Below, piece after piece: positions 52,665 through 61,515 of a stretch of 64,000 bases of DNA. The notes under the pieces were generated by a model. That model ran no database searches. It had not been told where the DNA came from and saw nothing but the letters and a program-made list of their open reading frames with translations. Origin of the DNA: an uncultured Pseudohongiella sp. (lineage in GTDB: Bacteria; Pseudomonadota; Gammaproteobacteria; Pseudomonadales; Pseudohongiellaceae); contig OX638323.1 of the NCBI GenBank assembly GCA_951812715.1, positions 1,426,001 to 1,490,000 on the forward strand, read 5' to 3'. The number at the start of each line of letters is the position of its first letter. Within the stretch, counting starts at the first letter, position 1. The translations under genes were made by a program, and so were the position numbers.

Positions 52665-52698
52665 CAATCCGGTCAATAAAGCTGACATTGGCGCCTGC

Positions 52699-52729
52699 CA
52701 AAAAAAGCAAGGGCCTCCGAAGAGGCCCT
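52699..52729 (-). terminator. Intrinsic terminator for the minus-strand SnoaL-like gene
   Basis: AGGGCCTC (52710-52717) and GAGGCCCT (52722-52729) pair perfectly around CGAA. On the minus strand the hairpin has a UUCG-type loop and runs into TTTTTTT (52700-52706 as A). It follows the gene ending at 52819. Confidence 0.85.
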
Positions 52730-52818
52730 GCGCCCCGCGGTCGAGACCACAGGGGGAGTAGTCGTCACAATAGGTGTTTACAAAGAGTTATTCAAGAAAA
52801 CAGGGATTTCAAGATAAC

Positions 52819-53292
52819 TCAGAGGCTGAAGCTCGGGGTCATGAGGGAGCGGAACTCGACGCCCCATTTTTCGCCCTGCCGGGTGATCACCCAGACCGCC
52901 GGTATGGTTCGATAGCGGTCGCCATTGCTGTTGTAACGGCTGAACTGGAATTCGAAGACGACCTTGTTGGGCGTTATGTGCACCGGAGTGATGTTTTCGG
53001 CTTCGCTATGGCTCCAATCTTCCACGTTTCGCAGCCGATCAAAATTGACTGAAACCGGAGTGGCGCCGCGGATTTCGCCATAAAGGAAATTCAGTTCGAA
53101 CAGCATGACCTGCGGGACGTGGTTGACGGCGAAAAGAGCTTCGTTGTCGGCGGCGTTGAAAGCAGCGAAGAACTCGTGCAGCGCCGCCGTTGCCGCCGCT
53201 TCAGCGCTTTCCAATTGATCAGCGTCCAACTGCTCGGGACTTGGGCCGCCAGAGCGATATTGCATGCCCCATCTGCCGTCCTGCAATGTCAT
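52819..53292 (-). pseudogene. SnoaL-like (NTF2-fold) protein, N-terminus missing
   Basis: The 157-codon frame starts MTLQDGRWGMQYRSGGPSPE, which is the end of a first NTF2-fold domain. A second complete domain follows: AATAALHEFFAAFNAADNEA, then HITPNKVVFEFQFSRYNSNG and WVITRQGEKWGVEFRSLM. The ATG at 53292 is internal; further upstream the frame has no start and runs antisense to an ATPase fragment. The gene was therefore cut at about 53290. Its own terminator remains at 52699. Confidence 0.65.
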
Positions 53293-53517
53293 GACCGCGA
53301 AGTGGATTTTGTCGTTCGGCGCGGCAACGGCAGCATTGATGTGGTGGAATGCAAGATCAACCCGGACAAGATCGATGTTGCGCCGGTCAAGTCGTTTCGC
53401 GGCCTGTATGGGGAAGGACGTAATGTCGTCATCAGTCCGGCCGTTAAACGGCCTTACAAATTCAGGCGTGGGTCACTGGTGTTTACGGCCTGTGGCACGG
53501 CGGATTACCCTGGTTGA
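53290..53517 (+). pseudogene. C-terminal fragment of a DUF4143 AAA ATPase
   Basis: The plus strand reads HDREVDFVVRRGNGSIDVVE, then CKINPDKIDVAPVKSFRGLY, and ends KFRRGSLVFTACGTADYP with TGA. This is the nuclease-like end of DUF4143 ATPases (E-VDF...E-C-K), a different subfamily from the intact gene at 31.3-32.5 kb. Its 5' part is absent and joins the truncated SnoaL gene head to head at 53290. Confidence 0.75.
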
Positions 53518-53523
53518 ACACTT

Positions 53524-54894
53524 GTGGCGAAAATCGCTGAGCAGGACGAGCATTCCGTGACCTCCTATCGTACGGCCCCGGTTGCATCCCGCGACATGCC
53601 CGGCGGCATTCCCTACATCATCGTCAACGACATAACCGAGCGATTCAGTTTCTACGGCGTCCGGGCAATTCTGGTCATATTCATGACCCAGTATTTGATG
53701 TCCGGCGACGGGCGCCTGGCGACGATGTCCGACGAAGAAGCGACCACCTGGTTCCACCTGTTCACGGCCACCGCCTACTTCCTGCCCTTTCTCGGCGCGA
53801 TTCTTTCCGATGTCTATCTCGGCAAGTACCGCACGATCATCTTCCTCTCGCTGGTGTATTGCGCGGGTCACCTGGCGCTGGCGCTGGACGACACGCGGGC
53901 CGGCCTGTTTTTGGGGTTGACTCTGATCGCTTTCGGTTCGGGCGGAATCAAGCCCTGCGTGGTCGCCAATGTCGGCGACCAGTTCGGCCGCGGTAATCAG
54001 CATCTGATGTCCCGCGCCTATTCCTGGTATTACATGGGCATCAATATCGGCTCGGCGACATCATCGCTGGCGACGCCCTGGCTGCTGCAAAATTATGGCG
54101 CGCCCATTGCTTTCGGCGTACCCGGTTTTTTCATGGGACTGGCAACCCTGGTGTTCTGGCTGGGGCGGTACAAGTTTGTCCACATACCGCCCGCGGGAAG
54201 ATCCTGGCTCCTCGACATCGCCGGCCCGGAAGGCATTCGCGTAATCAAGCGGCTGGCAATCATATACGCGCTGGTGGCGGCATTCTGGTCCCTGTTCGAC
54301 CAGATGGGCAGTTCCTGGGTGCTGCAAGCGCAAAACATGGACCGGGTATTGCTCGGTTACGAAGTGCTTTCCGGCCAAATGTTGTCGGCGAATCCTTTTC
54401 TTGTCATCTTGCTGGTGCCGATTTTCACCTATTTGATCTATCCGGCCATGGGCCGCTTGTTCACGGTCACCGCCAGCCGGAAAATGTCCGTGGGCATGTT
54501 TCTCGCCGTGACGCCGTTTTTGATCACCGCCTGGTGCGAAATGCAGATCGGCAACGGCGCAACACCGAGCATCGCCTGGCATTTGCTGGCCTATCTGGCG
54601 CTGACCGCGGCGGAGGTCATGCTGGTTATCACCTTCATGGAGTTCTCCTACACCCAGGCGCCGATGCGGATGAAATCCCTTGTCATGTCCTTCTTTTATC
54701 TATCCATCTCCATGGGCAATCTGTTCACCGCCGGCGTGAATTACTTCATCCAGAATCCTGACGGCTCAAGCAAACTCGAAGGCGCGGCGTATCACCTGTT
54801 CTTCGCCGGCTTCATGGCGAGCGTGGCGATTGTTTTCGCGGTTTACATGATGTACTACAGGCACGAAAACATCGTGCAGGAAGTCGAGCAATGA
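53524..54894 (+). CDS. POT/PTR-family proton-coupled peptide transporter
   Basis: The protein is 456 aa with about 12 membrane helices. The proton motif ExxERFxFYG is present as NDITERFSFYGVRAILVIFM. The PTR signature GSGGIKPCVVANVGDQFG and FYFWYYMGINIGS-like SRAYSWYYMGINIGSATSSL follow, with LFDQMGSSWVLQAQNM in helix 7. It imports di- and tripeptides. The GTG start at 53524 lacks a clear ribosome site, and the gene begins seven bases after the ATPase fragment, so its promoter may be inherited. It overlaps the aminotransferase gene by 4 bases (ATGA). Confidence 0.9.
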   Translation: MAKIAEQDEHSVTSYRTAPVASRDMPGGIPYIIVNDITERFSFYGVRAILVIFMTQYLMSGDGRLATMSDEEATTWFHLFTATAYFLPFLGAILSDVYLGKYRTIIFLSLVYCAGHLALALDDTRAGLFLGLTLIAFGSGGIKPCVVANVGDQFGRGNQHLMSRAYSWYYMGINIGSATSSLATPWLLQNYGAPIAFGVPGFFMGLATLVFWLGRYKFVHIPPAGRSWLLDIAGPEGIRVIKRLAIIYALVAAFWSLFDQMGSSWVLQAQNMDRVLLGYEVLSGQMLSANPFLVILLVPIFTYLIYPAMGRLFTVTASRKMSVGMFLAVTPFLITAWCEMQIGNGATPSIAWHLLAYLALTAAEVMLVITFMEFSYTQAPMRMKSLVMSFFYLSISMGNLFTAGVNYFIQNPDGSSKLEGAAYHLFFAGFMASVAIVFAVYMMYYRHENIVQEVEQ

Positions 54895-56135
54895 ACAGGA
54901 AACTGCATGTCTATTCCCGCGGCCGGGCGCTGTTCGAGCGCGCCAGGAAGGTAATCCCCAGCGGCATCCCCGGACACTTCAATCCAGTTGTGCAAAAGCC
55001 GCATGGCGCTTACCCCTATTACGCGCAAAGCAGCCGGGGCGCCCGCTTCCGGGATGTCGACGGCAATGAATACATCGATTACATGTGTGCGTATGGGCCG
55101 ATGATTCTCGGTTATGGGAATCCGGTAGTGGAGTCGGCTTATCGGGCGCAAATGAAAAAGGCCGACACTTGCACGCTGGCGTCGCCGGTAATGGTCGAAC
55201 TGGCGGAATTCCTGGTCGATCTTGTTCCCATCGCGGATTGGGCCACTTTCGCCAAGAACGGCGCCGACGCTACCAATATGGCCGTGCTGATCGCCCGGAC
55301 CGCGACCGGCCGCAGGAAACTGATAGCGATCGAAGGCGGTTATCACGGCTCCTCACCCTGGATGCTATCCATTGAGCGTGGCGGAATCGATCCGGCCGAC
55401 CACCAGCATGTTATTCGCATTCCCTGGAACGACATCGATGCGTTGCGACGAACGCTTGACCAAAACCACGGCGAAGTTGCCGCGTTTATTTCCTCGCCAT
55501 ATCACCATCCGGTTTATCAGGACAACGAGTTGCCCGCCGCGGGATATTGGCCGGAGGCGCACCGATTGCTGAAGAAACACGGCGTGGTATCGATCTGCGA
55601 CGATGTCCGCGCCGGCTTCCGCATCGATATGGGCGGCTCAAACGAATATTTCGGCTATCGTCCCGACCTGATCTGTTTCTGCAAGGCGATAGCCAACGGC
55701 TACCCGATCTCGGCGGTAGCAGGCAGAGATTCCCTGAAGGACGCCGCCGGCACAATATTCCAGACTGGTAGTTTCTGGTTCTCGGCGGGAGCCATGGCGG
55801 CGGCGCTGGCCTGCTTGCAGGAACTGGCGCGAATCGATGCGCCAGCCCGGATTCTGGAAATCGGCCGCAAATTCACCGAAGGACTCACGAATATCGCCGC
55901 CGGGCAGGGCCTGATGCTAAAGGCAAGCGGCATGCCTTCCATGCCATATCTGCGCATGGAGCACGAATCCGGCATCGAATTTCATCAGGCGCTATGCGGC
56001 GAATGCGCCCGGCGTGGCCTGTTCATGGCTTCTCATCACAATCTGTTTGTATCCGCGGCACATACCGAGCAGGATCTGGAGCAGACTTTCGCAATATTCG
56101 ATGAGGCGCTTGCGGCGGTGCGAACAAGTTGTTAG
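54891..56135 (+). CDS. Class III aminotransferase (glutamate-1-semialdehyde aminomutase-like)
   Basis: The protein is 414 aa, cytosolic. FRDVDGNEYIDYMCAYGPMI is the typical opening. PLP contacts are TFAKNGADATNMAVLIAR and EGGYHGSSPWM. The Asp that holds the PLP ring is in VSICDDVRAGFRIDMGGSNE, and the Schiff-base Lys in LICFCKAIANGYPISAVAG. True HemL has EVMTGFR at the Asp region; here DDVRAGFR, so an amino-acid or amino-ketone aminotransferase or mutase is more likely. Translational coupling to the peptide transporter suggests use of imported amino compounds. Confidence 0.85.
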   Translation: MNRKLHVYSRGRALFERARKVIPSGIPGHFNPVVQKPHGAYPYYAQSSRGARFRDVDGNEYIDYMCAYGPMILGYGNPVVESAYRAQMKKADTCTLASPVMVELAEFLVDLVPIADWATFAKNGADATNMAVLIARTATGRRKLIAIEGGYHGSSPWMLSIERGGIDPADHQHVIRIPWNDIDALRRTLDQNHGEVAAFISSPYHHPVYQDNELPAAGYWPEAHRLLKKHGVVSICDDVRAGFRIDMGGSNEYFGYRPDLICFCKAIANGYPISAVAGRDSLKDAAGTIFQTGSFWFSAGAMAAALACLQELARIDAPARILEIGRKFTEGLTNIAAGQGLMLKASGMPSMPYLRMEHESGIEFHQALCGECARRGLFMASHHNLFVSAAHTEQDLEQTFAIFDEALAAVRTSC

Positions 56136-56163
56136 CTATTCCTTTTATTGGACAATGGAGACC

Positions 56164-56853
56164 ATGAACATGTGGATTCAAACTTTCGGCGCGCCGGTCA
56201 TGATGATATTGCTGAGCGCGGCCGTTGCATGCAGCCCCGGGGCTGACACTGCTGCGGCTCCTGATCAGGCCGGGGATCAGGAGGAGACTGTGCAGGTAGT
56301 ATTCGAAACCGACGTTGGGGACATCGAGGTTGCGCTATATCCAGATCGCGCGCCCCTTTCCGTGGCCCAATTCCTTGCCCATGTGGATGCCGGCAGTTAT
56401 GAGGGGGCGAGCTTCTATCGCGTGACCCGGGAGTCCGATGGCTCGGCAATTGACGTTGTGCAAGGCGGGCTGTTGTCCGGGGCGGTACTGGACGGCAGCG
56501 ACGCCTACGCCGAAGGCTATTCGTCGACGACGGCTGTGGCGCACGAAACCACGGATCAGACCGGCATTGCGAACGAGCGCGGCACGCTCGCCTTTGCCCG
56601 CCTGGACCCGGGCACCGCCGACACCGAGATCTTTTTCAATGTGCGCGACAACCCGGAACTCGATACGGGTTTCACCGAAGGCGGTCGCGACGGCTATGGA
56701 TACGCAACCTTCGGCCGGGTGTTAACGGGCATGCAAGTGCTCGACGAGATCCAGCAAATGCCGAGCGACGCGCCTACTTCCATGGAACTGGTGCGTGGCC
56801 AGATTCTCGAACAACCGGTGCTCATCCGACGCATCTACCGCCAAGGTTCCTGA
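56164..56853 (+). CDS. Periplasmic cyclophilin-type peptidyl-prolyl isomerase, lipoprotein
   Basis: The protein is about 229 aa. The start is one of several ATGs (56155, 56164, 56170) after GGAG; I use 56164. Lipobox-like LLSAAVAC (Cys at about residue 21) predicts anchoring. Cyclophilin features are VFETDVGDIEVALYPDRAPL and FYRVTRESDGSAIDVVQGGL, then HETTDQTGIANERGTLAFAR and TEIFFNVRDNPELDTGF. Several active-site residues of cyclophilin A seem changed (for example the FH of the catalytic loop reads FY). It lies 28 bases after the aminotransferase, possibly in the same operon. Confidence 0.85.
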   Translation: MNMWIQTFGAPVMMILLSAAVACSPGADTAAAPDQAGDQEETVQVVFETDVGDIEVALYPDRAPLSVAQFLAHVDAGSYEGASFYRVTRESDGSAIDVVQGGLLSGAVLDGSDAYAEGYSSTTAVAHETTDQTGIANERGTLAFARLDPGTADTEIFFNVRDNPELDTGFTEGGRDGYGYATFGRVLTGMQVLDEIQQMPSDAPTSMELVRGQILEQPVLIRRIYRQGS

Positions 56854-56912
56854 TATTTTCGCGGATACGGAAATCTCAATGATGATTCTGGAAAACTTGC
56901 CGACATAAATCG

Positions 56913-57878
56913 ATGTTGGGCAACCGAAACACAAAATTCGGCGTAAAGAGCGCCAAGCAAAGGAACAAGAGCTTGATTTTCCGGAGATTTGCGATTCTGA
57001 CCGCGATCTTTGCGGCGTCTGTCGGCGTGGCGCAGGCACAAAGCCTGAGAGGTTCCAAGGAATCCGTGCAACGCCAGTACAGTGTTGCTGTTGGAGACCG
57101 TCTGACCTTTGTTGACACGTCACGGGAAATTCCGGACCTGATCGAATCCGGCGAATTGCTCAGGGTAGTAGAGAATCGCAACCTGGTCTTGCATGAAGTT
57201 TCAAATCCCTATGCCCGGCCCGGAGTCAAATTGTTACTGGATCGGCTAAGCGCGCAATTCCGCGCGGCCTGTGGCGAAAAGTTGACGGTTACTTCCCTGT
57301 TGCGGCCGAAAAATCGACAGCCGGCAAACGCGGCCTCGATTTCCGTGCATCCCGCGGGCATGGCGGCAGATATTCGAATTCCCCGCCGTGGCAGGTGCCG
57401 TTCCTGGTTGGAGCAAACCCTGTTGTCGCTGGAATCGTCCGGCGTACTTGACGTGACCCGGGAACGCAATCCGCCGCATTATCACGTCGCGGTATTTTCA
57501 ACGCCCTATCATAACTACGTGGCCATGCTGACGAAATCCAATCGGGAATACCGAGTGCGGCGTGGCGATTCTCTTTGGGAAATCGCGCGAGCCATGGGAA
57601 TTTCTCTGGCCCAATTGCGAGCGGCGAATGGCATTTCAGGCGACCTCATCAATGTCGGGCAGCGGCTTCAGATTCCTGCTTCCGCCACGAACTCGACTGT
57701 CGGCGCCACTGCGACGGTCGACAAGATTGAATACAAGGTCCGCAGAGGCGATACGCTCTGGCGGATTTCCAGAAGATACAATACCAGCGTGGCGCGAATC
57801 ATGCGGCAGAACGGTCTCAGTAGTGACTTGCTGGAGGTCAATCAGGTATTGCAGATTACCCCCGGCGGTTCGAGCTGA
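56913..57878 (+). CDS. Exported DUF5715/M15-like protein with two LysM domains
   Basis: The protein is 321 aa. Signal-like FRRFAILTAIFAASVGVAQA. The middle domain has LTVTSLLRPKNRQPANAASI then SVHPAGMAADIRIPRRGRCR and NPPHYHVAVFSTPY, which carries the H-x6-D and H-x-H zinc pattern of M15/DUF5715 peptidase-like proteins. Two LysM modules follow: YRVRRGDSLWEIARAMGISL and YKVRRGDTLWRISRRYNTSV. It binds and probably trims peptidoglycan stem peptides in the periplasm. It has its own transcription distance (60 bases) from the cyclophilin gene. Confidence 0.88.
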   Translation: MLGNRNTKFGVKSAKQRNKSLIFRRFAILTAIFAASVGVAQAQSLRGSKESVQRQYSVAVGDRLTFVDTSREIPDLIESGELLRVVENRNLVLHEVSNPYARPGVKLLLDRLSAQFRAACGEKLTVTSLLRPKNRQPANAASISVHPAGMAADIRIPRRGRCRSWLEQTLLSLESSGVLDVTRERNPPHYHVAVFSTPYHNYVAMLTKSNREYRVRRGDSLWEIARAMGISLAQLRAANGISGDLINVGQRLQIPASATNSTVGATATVDKIEYKVRRGDTLWRISRRYNTSVARIMRQNGLSSDLLEVNQVLQITPGGSS

Positions 57879-57969
57879 CCGGACCATTTCCGGGCCACCC
57901 ATGGCATAGCGGCGACATCGTTCAGCAATTCCTGGCGTCGAAAACGAGATTCCGTCTCAGGGGTAATCG

Positions 57970-58587
57970 ATGAAGTTCGCGAATAGCATTATCTTATTCA
58001 TGGCTGTAATCCATATGCCTAATTTGACCGCCCAGCGCATACCGACCATTGATCCGAACGACTATTCCGCGGAGCAGATGCAGGCCGCGGCAGAATTCGA
58101 GGCGGCGAGAAACCGTCCCGTAAGCGGGCCATTCGAGCTCATGATGCATAGTCCCGCGGTCATGAGCCGGGCGCGGGCATTCGGAGATTACCTGCGCTTC
58201 AACTCCGCCATCGGCAATACTCTGAGCGAACTGGCGATCCTGATTACCGCGCGTGAATGGACCCAGGATTACGAGTGGTACGCGCACTATCCCATCGCGC
58301 TTGAGGTCGGTATCGACCAGGAAATCGCCGACGCCATCGCGGAAGGCCGCCGCCCGGCCGGAATGAGCGAAGACGAAGAAATCGTTTATGATTTTTCCAT
58401 TGAACTTCACCGCAATCGCCGTGTCAGCGATGTGACTTTCCAGCGCGCGCTGGAGCGATTCGGCAATAAAGGCGTGATCGATCTGACCGGCATCAACGGC
58501 TATTACACATTTCTGGCCATGCAGATGAACATGGCCCGGTTTCCGGTCCCGGAAGGCGCGGCAAGACTGCCGCGCTTCCCGGATTGA
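57970..58587 (+). CDS. Exported carboxymuconolactone decarboxylase-like protein (AhpD-like fold)
   Basis: The protein is 205 aa, start ATG 57970 after AGGGG. The N-terminus KFANSIILFMAVIHMPNLTA is signal-like. The CMD fold is represented by PVSGPFELMMHSPAVMSRAR, SELAILITAREWTQDYEWYA and HYPIALEVGIDQEIADAIAE. The catalytic Cys-x-x-Cys of AhpD is absent (WTQDYEWY instead), so it is of the decarboxylase/lactonase side. Relatives are often cytosolic, so export is unusual. Confidence 0.82.
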   Translation: MKFANSIILFMAVIHMPNLTAQRIPTIDPNDYSAEQMQAAAEFEAARNRPVSGPFELMMHSPAVMSRARAFGDYLRFNSAIGNTLSELAILITAREWTQDYEWYAHYPIALEVGIDQEIADAIAEGRRPAGMSEDEEIVYDFSIELHRNRRVSDVTFQRALERFGNKGVIDLTGINGYYTFLAMQMNMARFPVPEGAARLPRFPD

Positions 58588-58789
58588 CCGATCGCGACTT
58601 CAGTTGCGCATAGACCGGTTTTGCTGGCGCATGCGGCCTTCCCGGCGTGGCTAATCGAGACTTGCTCAATGCGCCAGATCTGATACCAGTCCAGACAGGC
58701 CGGCGACTACAATAAAAATCCGGTCAGGTTCCCCAAGTTCATTTGGCGCCTGGGTTACATAAGGACGTTCGATCCCGGCCTTGGCTTCG

Positions 58790-59557
58790 CTACTTCCTGT
58801 ACAACACGACAAACTGGCTGGTCTGGCCCCGAATTGACGGGGAAAATACACCCTCGGTCAGCGGATCGTCCGGGTTCTTGAACAAGTCCGAGCTGTCCGC
58901 GACGGAAAGCCCGGCCTCTTCGGCCATCTGTGTAACCAGGCTCTCTTCGATGCGATGCAATGTGTCTCCCGCTTCCCATCCCGCGCCGTCCGGCGCTATG
59001 TGGTCGTTCGCGAGAAATACGCCGCCGGGTTTCAAGACGCGCGCTATCTCGCGAAAGCTGCCGGCCAGGTCGCCCAGGCTGTTGCCTTCGGGCGCGAAGC
59101 CCAGTTCGTGCGGACCCAGAATCCAGGTGACCATGTCGATGGAATTATCCGCGGCCTCCAATTCGTCGAAATTGGTAATGCTGACTCGCACATTGGCAAG
59201 CCGATTATTCGCCGTGCGCATATCTATGCCGTCACCGACAAATCCCATGAGACCAGGCGGGTGTTGCAGAATTACGCTGCCGTCCGGGCCCACCGCGCGA
59301 CTCAGTATCTCGGTGTAGTAGCCGCCGGCGGCTTCCAGTTCGAGCACGGCCATACCGGTCCGCAGTCCAGCAAATGCCAGCACTTCCGCGGGTTTGCGCC
59401 GTTCATCGTCAGCGGCATCCTCAGCGGGGCGGTCAGGATGAGCCAGCGCCGCGGCCACGTCGGCGTCCGCGCCAGCAGCCGCGCCACTGACCAGCGCCAG
59501 CGCCACAACAGAACAACCACTGCAAAAATTCAGTAAGTATCTATTCAAATAGTTCAT
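58790..59557 (-). CDS. Exported class I methyltransferase-like protein
   Basis: The protein is 255 aa. A signal peptide (FCSGCSVVALALVSGAAAGA) precedes a Rossmann-fold domain: AGLRTGMAVLELEAAGGYYT (the SAM loop, with E-x-A-x-G-G where D-x-G-x-G is usual), DNSIDMVTWILGPHELGF and REIARVLKPGGVFLANDHIA. A periplasmic methyltransferase would have no SAM supply, and the altered glycine loop supports a changed function. Family relatives with signals are frequent in proteobacteria and unexplained. Confidence 0.78.
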   Translation of the reverse strand: MNYLNRYLLNFCSGCSVVALALVSGAAAGADADVAAALAHPDRPAEDAADDERRKPAEVLAFAGLRTGMAVLELEAAGGYYTEILSRAVGPDGSVILQHPPGLMGFVGDGIDMRTANNRLANVRVSITNFDELEAADNSIDMVTWILGPHELGFAPEGNSLGDLAGSFREIARVLKPGGVFLANDHIAPDGAGWEAGDTLHRIEESLVTQMAEEAGLSVADSSDLFKNPDDPLTEGVFSPSIRGQTSQFVVLYRK

Positions 59558-59728
59558 GATTAGCTCCTCCCCAATGTGGTTTGGATGTTATCAAGGTTTG
59601 CTGGCAAGCGCCCCTGTTCAACACAAGGCAGTCTTAATTTGGGCTTGCAAGCGTTCCGCGTTACGCTAGGCGCCGGTCAGGCAATCGCCCGGCGAGCCTG
59701 ATCCGTTCCAACTCAAGACGAGACGCAC

Positions 59729-60205
59729 ATGTTCAGTTGGCTCGAAACCACCGCGGTCGCGAATTGGGTTGCGCTTTCCCTGTGGGCTTACCCGGCGCTT
59801 CTCAGCTTGCATATCGTTGGGCTGGCGATCGTGGTCGGTATTTTCGCCATGCGCGACCTGCGGCTCGCAGGCTTCGTCAAGGGAATCGATCCGCGAGTAT
59901 TCGTCAATCTTGCCCCTTTTGCCTGGTTCGGCTTTACGCTCAATTTGGTCTCGGGACTACTTTTGTTCACATCCCAGGCGACGGTCTTGGTGACGAATCC
60001 GCCATTTCTGATCAAGATCGGTTGCATCTTCGCGGGCATGTTGCTGGCGGGGACTATTCATTCGCGCCTGCGGAAACAGTCGGTTTCTGCGTCTTTCTAT
60101 GTGACGATGCTGAGTGAAGAAGGCACGTTGCGGCCGCTTGCATTACTGTCTCTGACGATCTGGGCCGCGGCGATCAGCGCCGGCCGGCTTATCGCGTATT
60201 TTTGA
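59729..60205 (+). CDS. Four-helix membrane protein (DUF6644-type), first of a pair
   Basis: The protein is 158 aa. Four hydrophobic helices; the second carries LLSLHIVGLAIVVGIFAMRD (conserved His) and the third NLAPFAWFGFTLNLVSGLLL. A last helix AAISAGRLIAYF ends the protein. The conserved His and Arg in each half recall heme-binding four-helix membrane domains, but this is inference. It is 6 bases upstream of its paralogue. Confidence 0.75.
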   Translation: MFSWLETTAVANWVALSLWAYPALLSLHIVGLAIVVGIFAMRDLRLAGFVKGIDPRVFVNLAPFAWFGFTLNLVSGLLLFTSQATVLVTNPPFLIKIGCIFAGMLLAGTIHSRLRKQSVSASFYVTMLSEEGTLRPLALLSLTIWAAAISAGRLIAYF

Positions 60206-60211
60206 GCCGTC

Positions 60212-60700
60212 ATGTTTCGCTCCTTTGCCAGCAATCTTGCCGACAGCAGCCTGAATCAATTGATTTCAGAGACAGTCTGGTTATGGCCGGTGCTGGAAAT
60301 TATCCACTTTATCGGTCTCAGCATATTGCTCGGCGCACTCTTGATCATCGACATGCGCCTGCTGGGTCTGTTCAAGTCTTTCGACGCGGCATCCGTGAAT
60401 CGGCTGGCGCCGCTGGCCTGGATCGGATTCCTATTCAATCTGATTACCGGCGCCCTGTTCTTTATTGGCGATCCTGTGCGCTATTCCGTCAATATCGGTT
60501 TCCAGCTGAAGATGTTGCTGATCCTGATCGCCGGGGTCAATCTCGTGGCATACCAACTGCAGGTCAGGCCGCTTATGGCGGGCTGGAATTCCGGCTCCCC
60601 AACGACGCCGGTGGCCAAGGCGATCGCGGCTACATCGCTATTGGCCTGGACCGGTGTATTGCTGCTTGGCAGATTGATACCCTATGTCGGCACGGGGTGA
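60212..60700 (+). CDS. Four-helix membrane protein (DUF6644-type), second of a pair
   Basis: The protein is 162 aa, paralogous to the upstream gene. Helices align: LEIIHFIGLSILLGALLIID, then RLAPLAWIGFLFNLITGALF and LAWTGVLLLGRLIPYVG. The same His and Arg positions are kept. Six bases of spacing suggest a heterodimer of the two products in the inner membrane. No catalytic partner is certain, although quinoprotein and DUF6152 genes are near. Confidence 0.75.
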   Translation: MFRSFASNLADSSLNQLISETVWLWPVLEIIHFIGLSILLGALLIIDMRLLGLFKSFDAASVNRLAPLAWIGFLFNLITGALFFIGDPVRYSVNIGFQLKMLLILIAGVNLVAYQLQVRPLMAGWNSGSPTTPVAKAIAATSLLAWTGVLLLGRLIPYVGTG

Positions 60701-60764
60701 GATCCGGGCGGCGTAGCCAACAACAAGCAAAGCGTTTTGAAGGCCGAACGACTTGCCGATAACT

Positions 60765-61514
60765 TCAGTCGTAACGCGAAGGAAAGAACCGCACCGACGC
60801 GCGTGAGGCTTCCGGGTCGCAGTCGTAGGGCAGCAACTTGTACCCTTCAGCCGCTGGAACCCAACGCGCGGTATAGGACGCCGGCTCTTGCAGAAACATC
60901 GGGTCTTCCACTTCCAGCGTGATCCACAGATCGTCGCCGTCGCGCCAGTAGCGCTCGCGCACGACTTTCCGGGAGGAGGAAGGTATGCCGTTGTAATCGT
61001 CGAATCCGACGATGTCGAACACGAAGTTGGTCGTCGTCACCATCAACGCGCCATCTTCGTAGTAACCGGTTGAGAATCCCTGGACGCTGAATTCGTGGGG
61101 CCGTGGCTGGCGGCCGTCCAGCCAGACGGTGCGAAGCTGGTCGTCCTTTTCGTAGCGGAACAGAACCCGGTCCGGCCATTGGGTGACCTGCATGTTATAG
61201 GGGTCGTACTGGATCGCCGGTGACGACGCCGGCTGACAATCGTACTTGGGGCCGATAATCTCTTCCCAGATTTCCTGATAGGCAAGCGCCCGGGCATTGA
61301 GTTTGGGGAAGTTGTCTTCGGTCCAGGGCATGTTCGGACCATTGATAGGCCGCGCCCGCGGCGAGCCGTCCCACACGCCGGCCAAATCGGGAATCGCGGC
61401 GCCGCCCTGCTGGGCGCTGCTTCGACTGACGCCATACCCCGTCGCTATCACCAACGCCAGTGAGGCCAGCGCCAGCGTTCCCATTACGGTTTTCGTTCCG
61501 GAATCTGGATTCAT
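60765..61514 (-). CDS. Exported protein of unknown function, downstream partner of DUF6152
   Basis: The protein is about 249 aa, start ATG 61514, one base after the DUF6152 stop. An N-terminal helix (VMGTLALASLALVIATGYGV) and AQQGG cleavage region indicate export. Mature features: AIPDLAGVWDGSPRARPING, then PKYDCQPASSPAIQYDPYNM and VLFRYEKDDQLRTVWLDGRQ. Proteins with this DLAGVW...LDGR pattern accompany DUF6152 and quinoproteins in many uncultured proteobacteria; they bind or process an unknown ligand. Two cysteines (in YDCQP and YDCDP) may form a disulfide. Confidence 0.7.
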   Translation of the reverse strand: MNPDSGTKTVMGTLALASLALVIATGYGVSRSSAQQGGAAIPDLAGVWDGSPRARPINGPNMPWTEDNFPKLNARALAYQEIWEEIIGPKYDCQPASSPAIQYDPYNMQVTQWPDRVLFRYEKDDQLRTVWLDGRQPRPHEFSVQGFSTGYYEDGALMVTTTNFVFDIVGFDDYNGIPSSSRKVVRERYWRDGDDLWITLEVEDPMFLQEPASYTARWVPAAEGYKLLPYDCDPEASRASVRFFPSRYD

Positions 61515-61515
61515 G

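Noticed and set aside
53293..53480. N-terminal extension of the SnoaL-like gene
   Set aside because: The frame is open and looks protein-like, but the opposite strand clearly encodes a DUF4143 ATPase end and no start codon exists in the extension.
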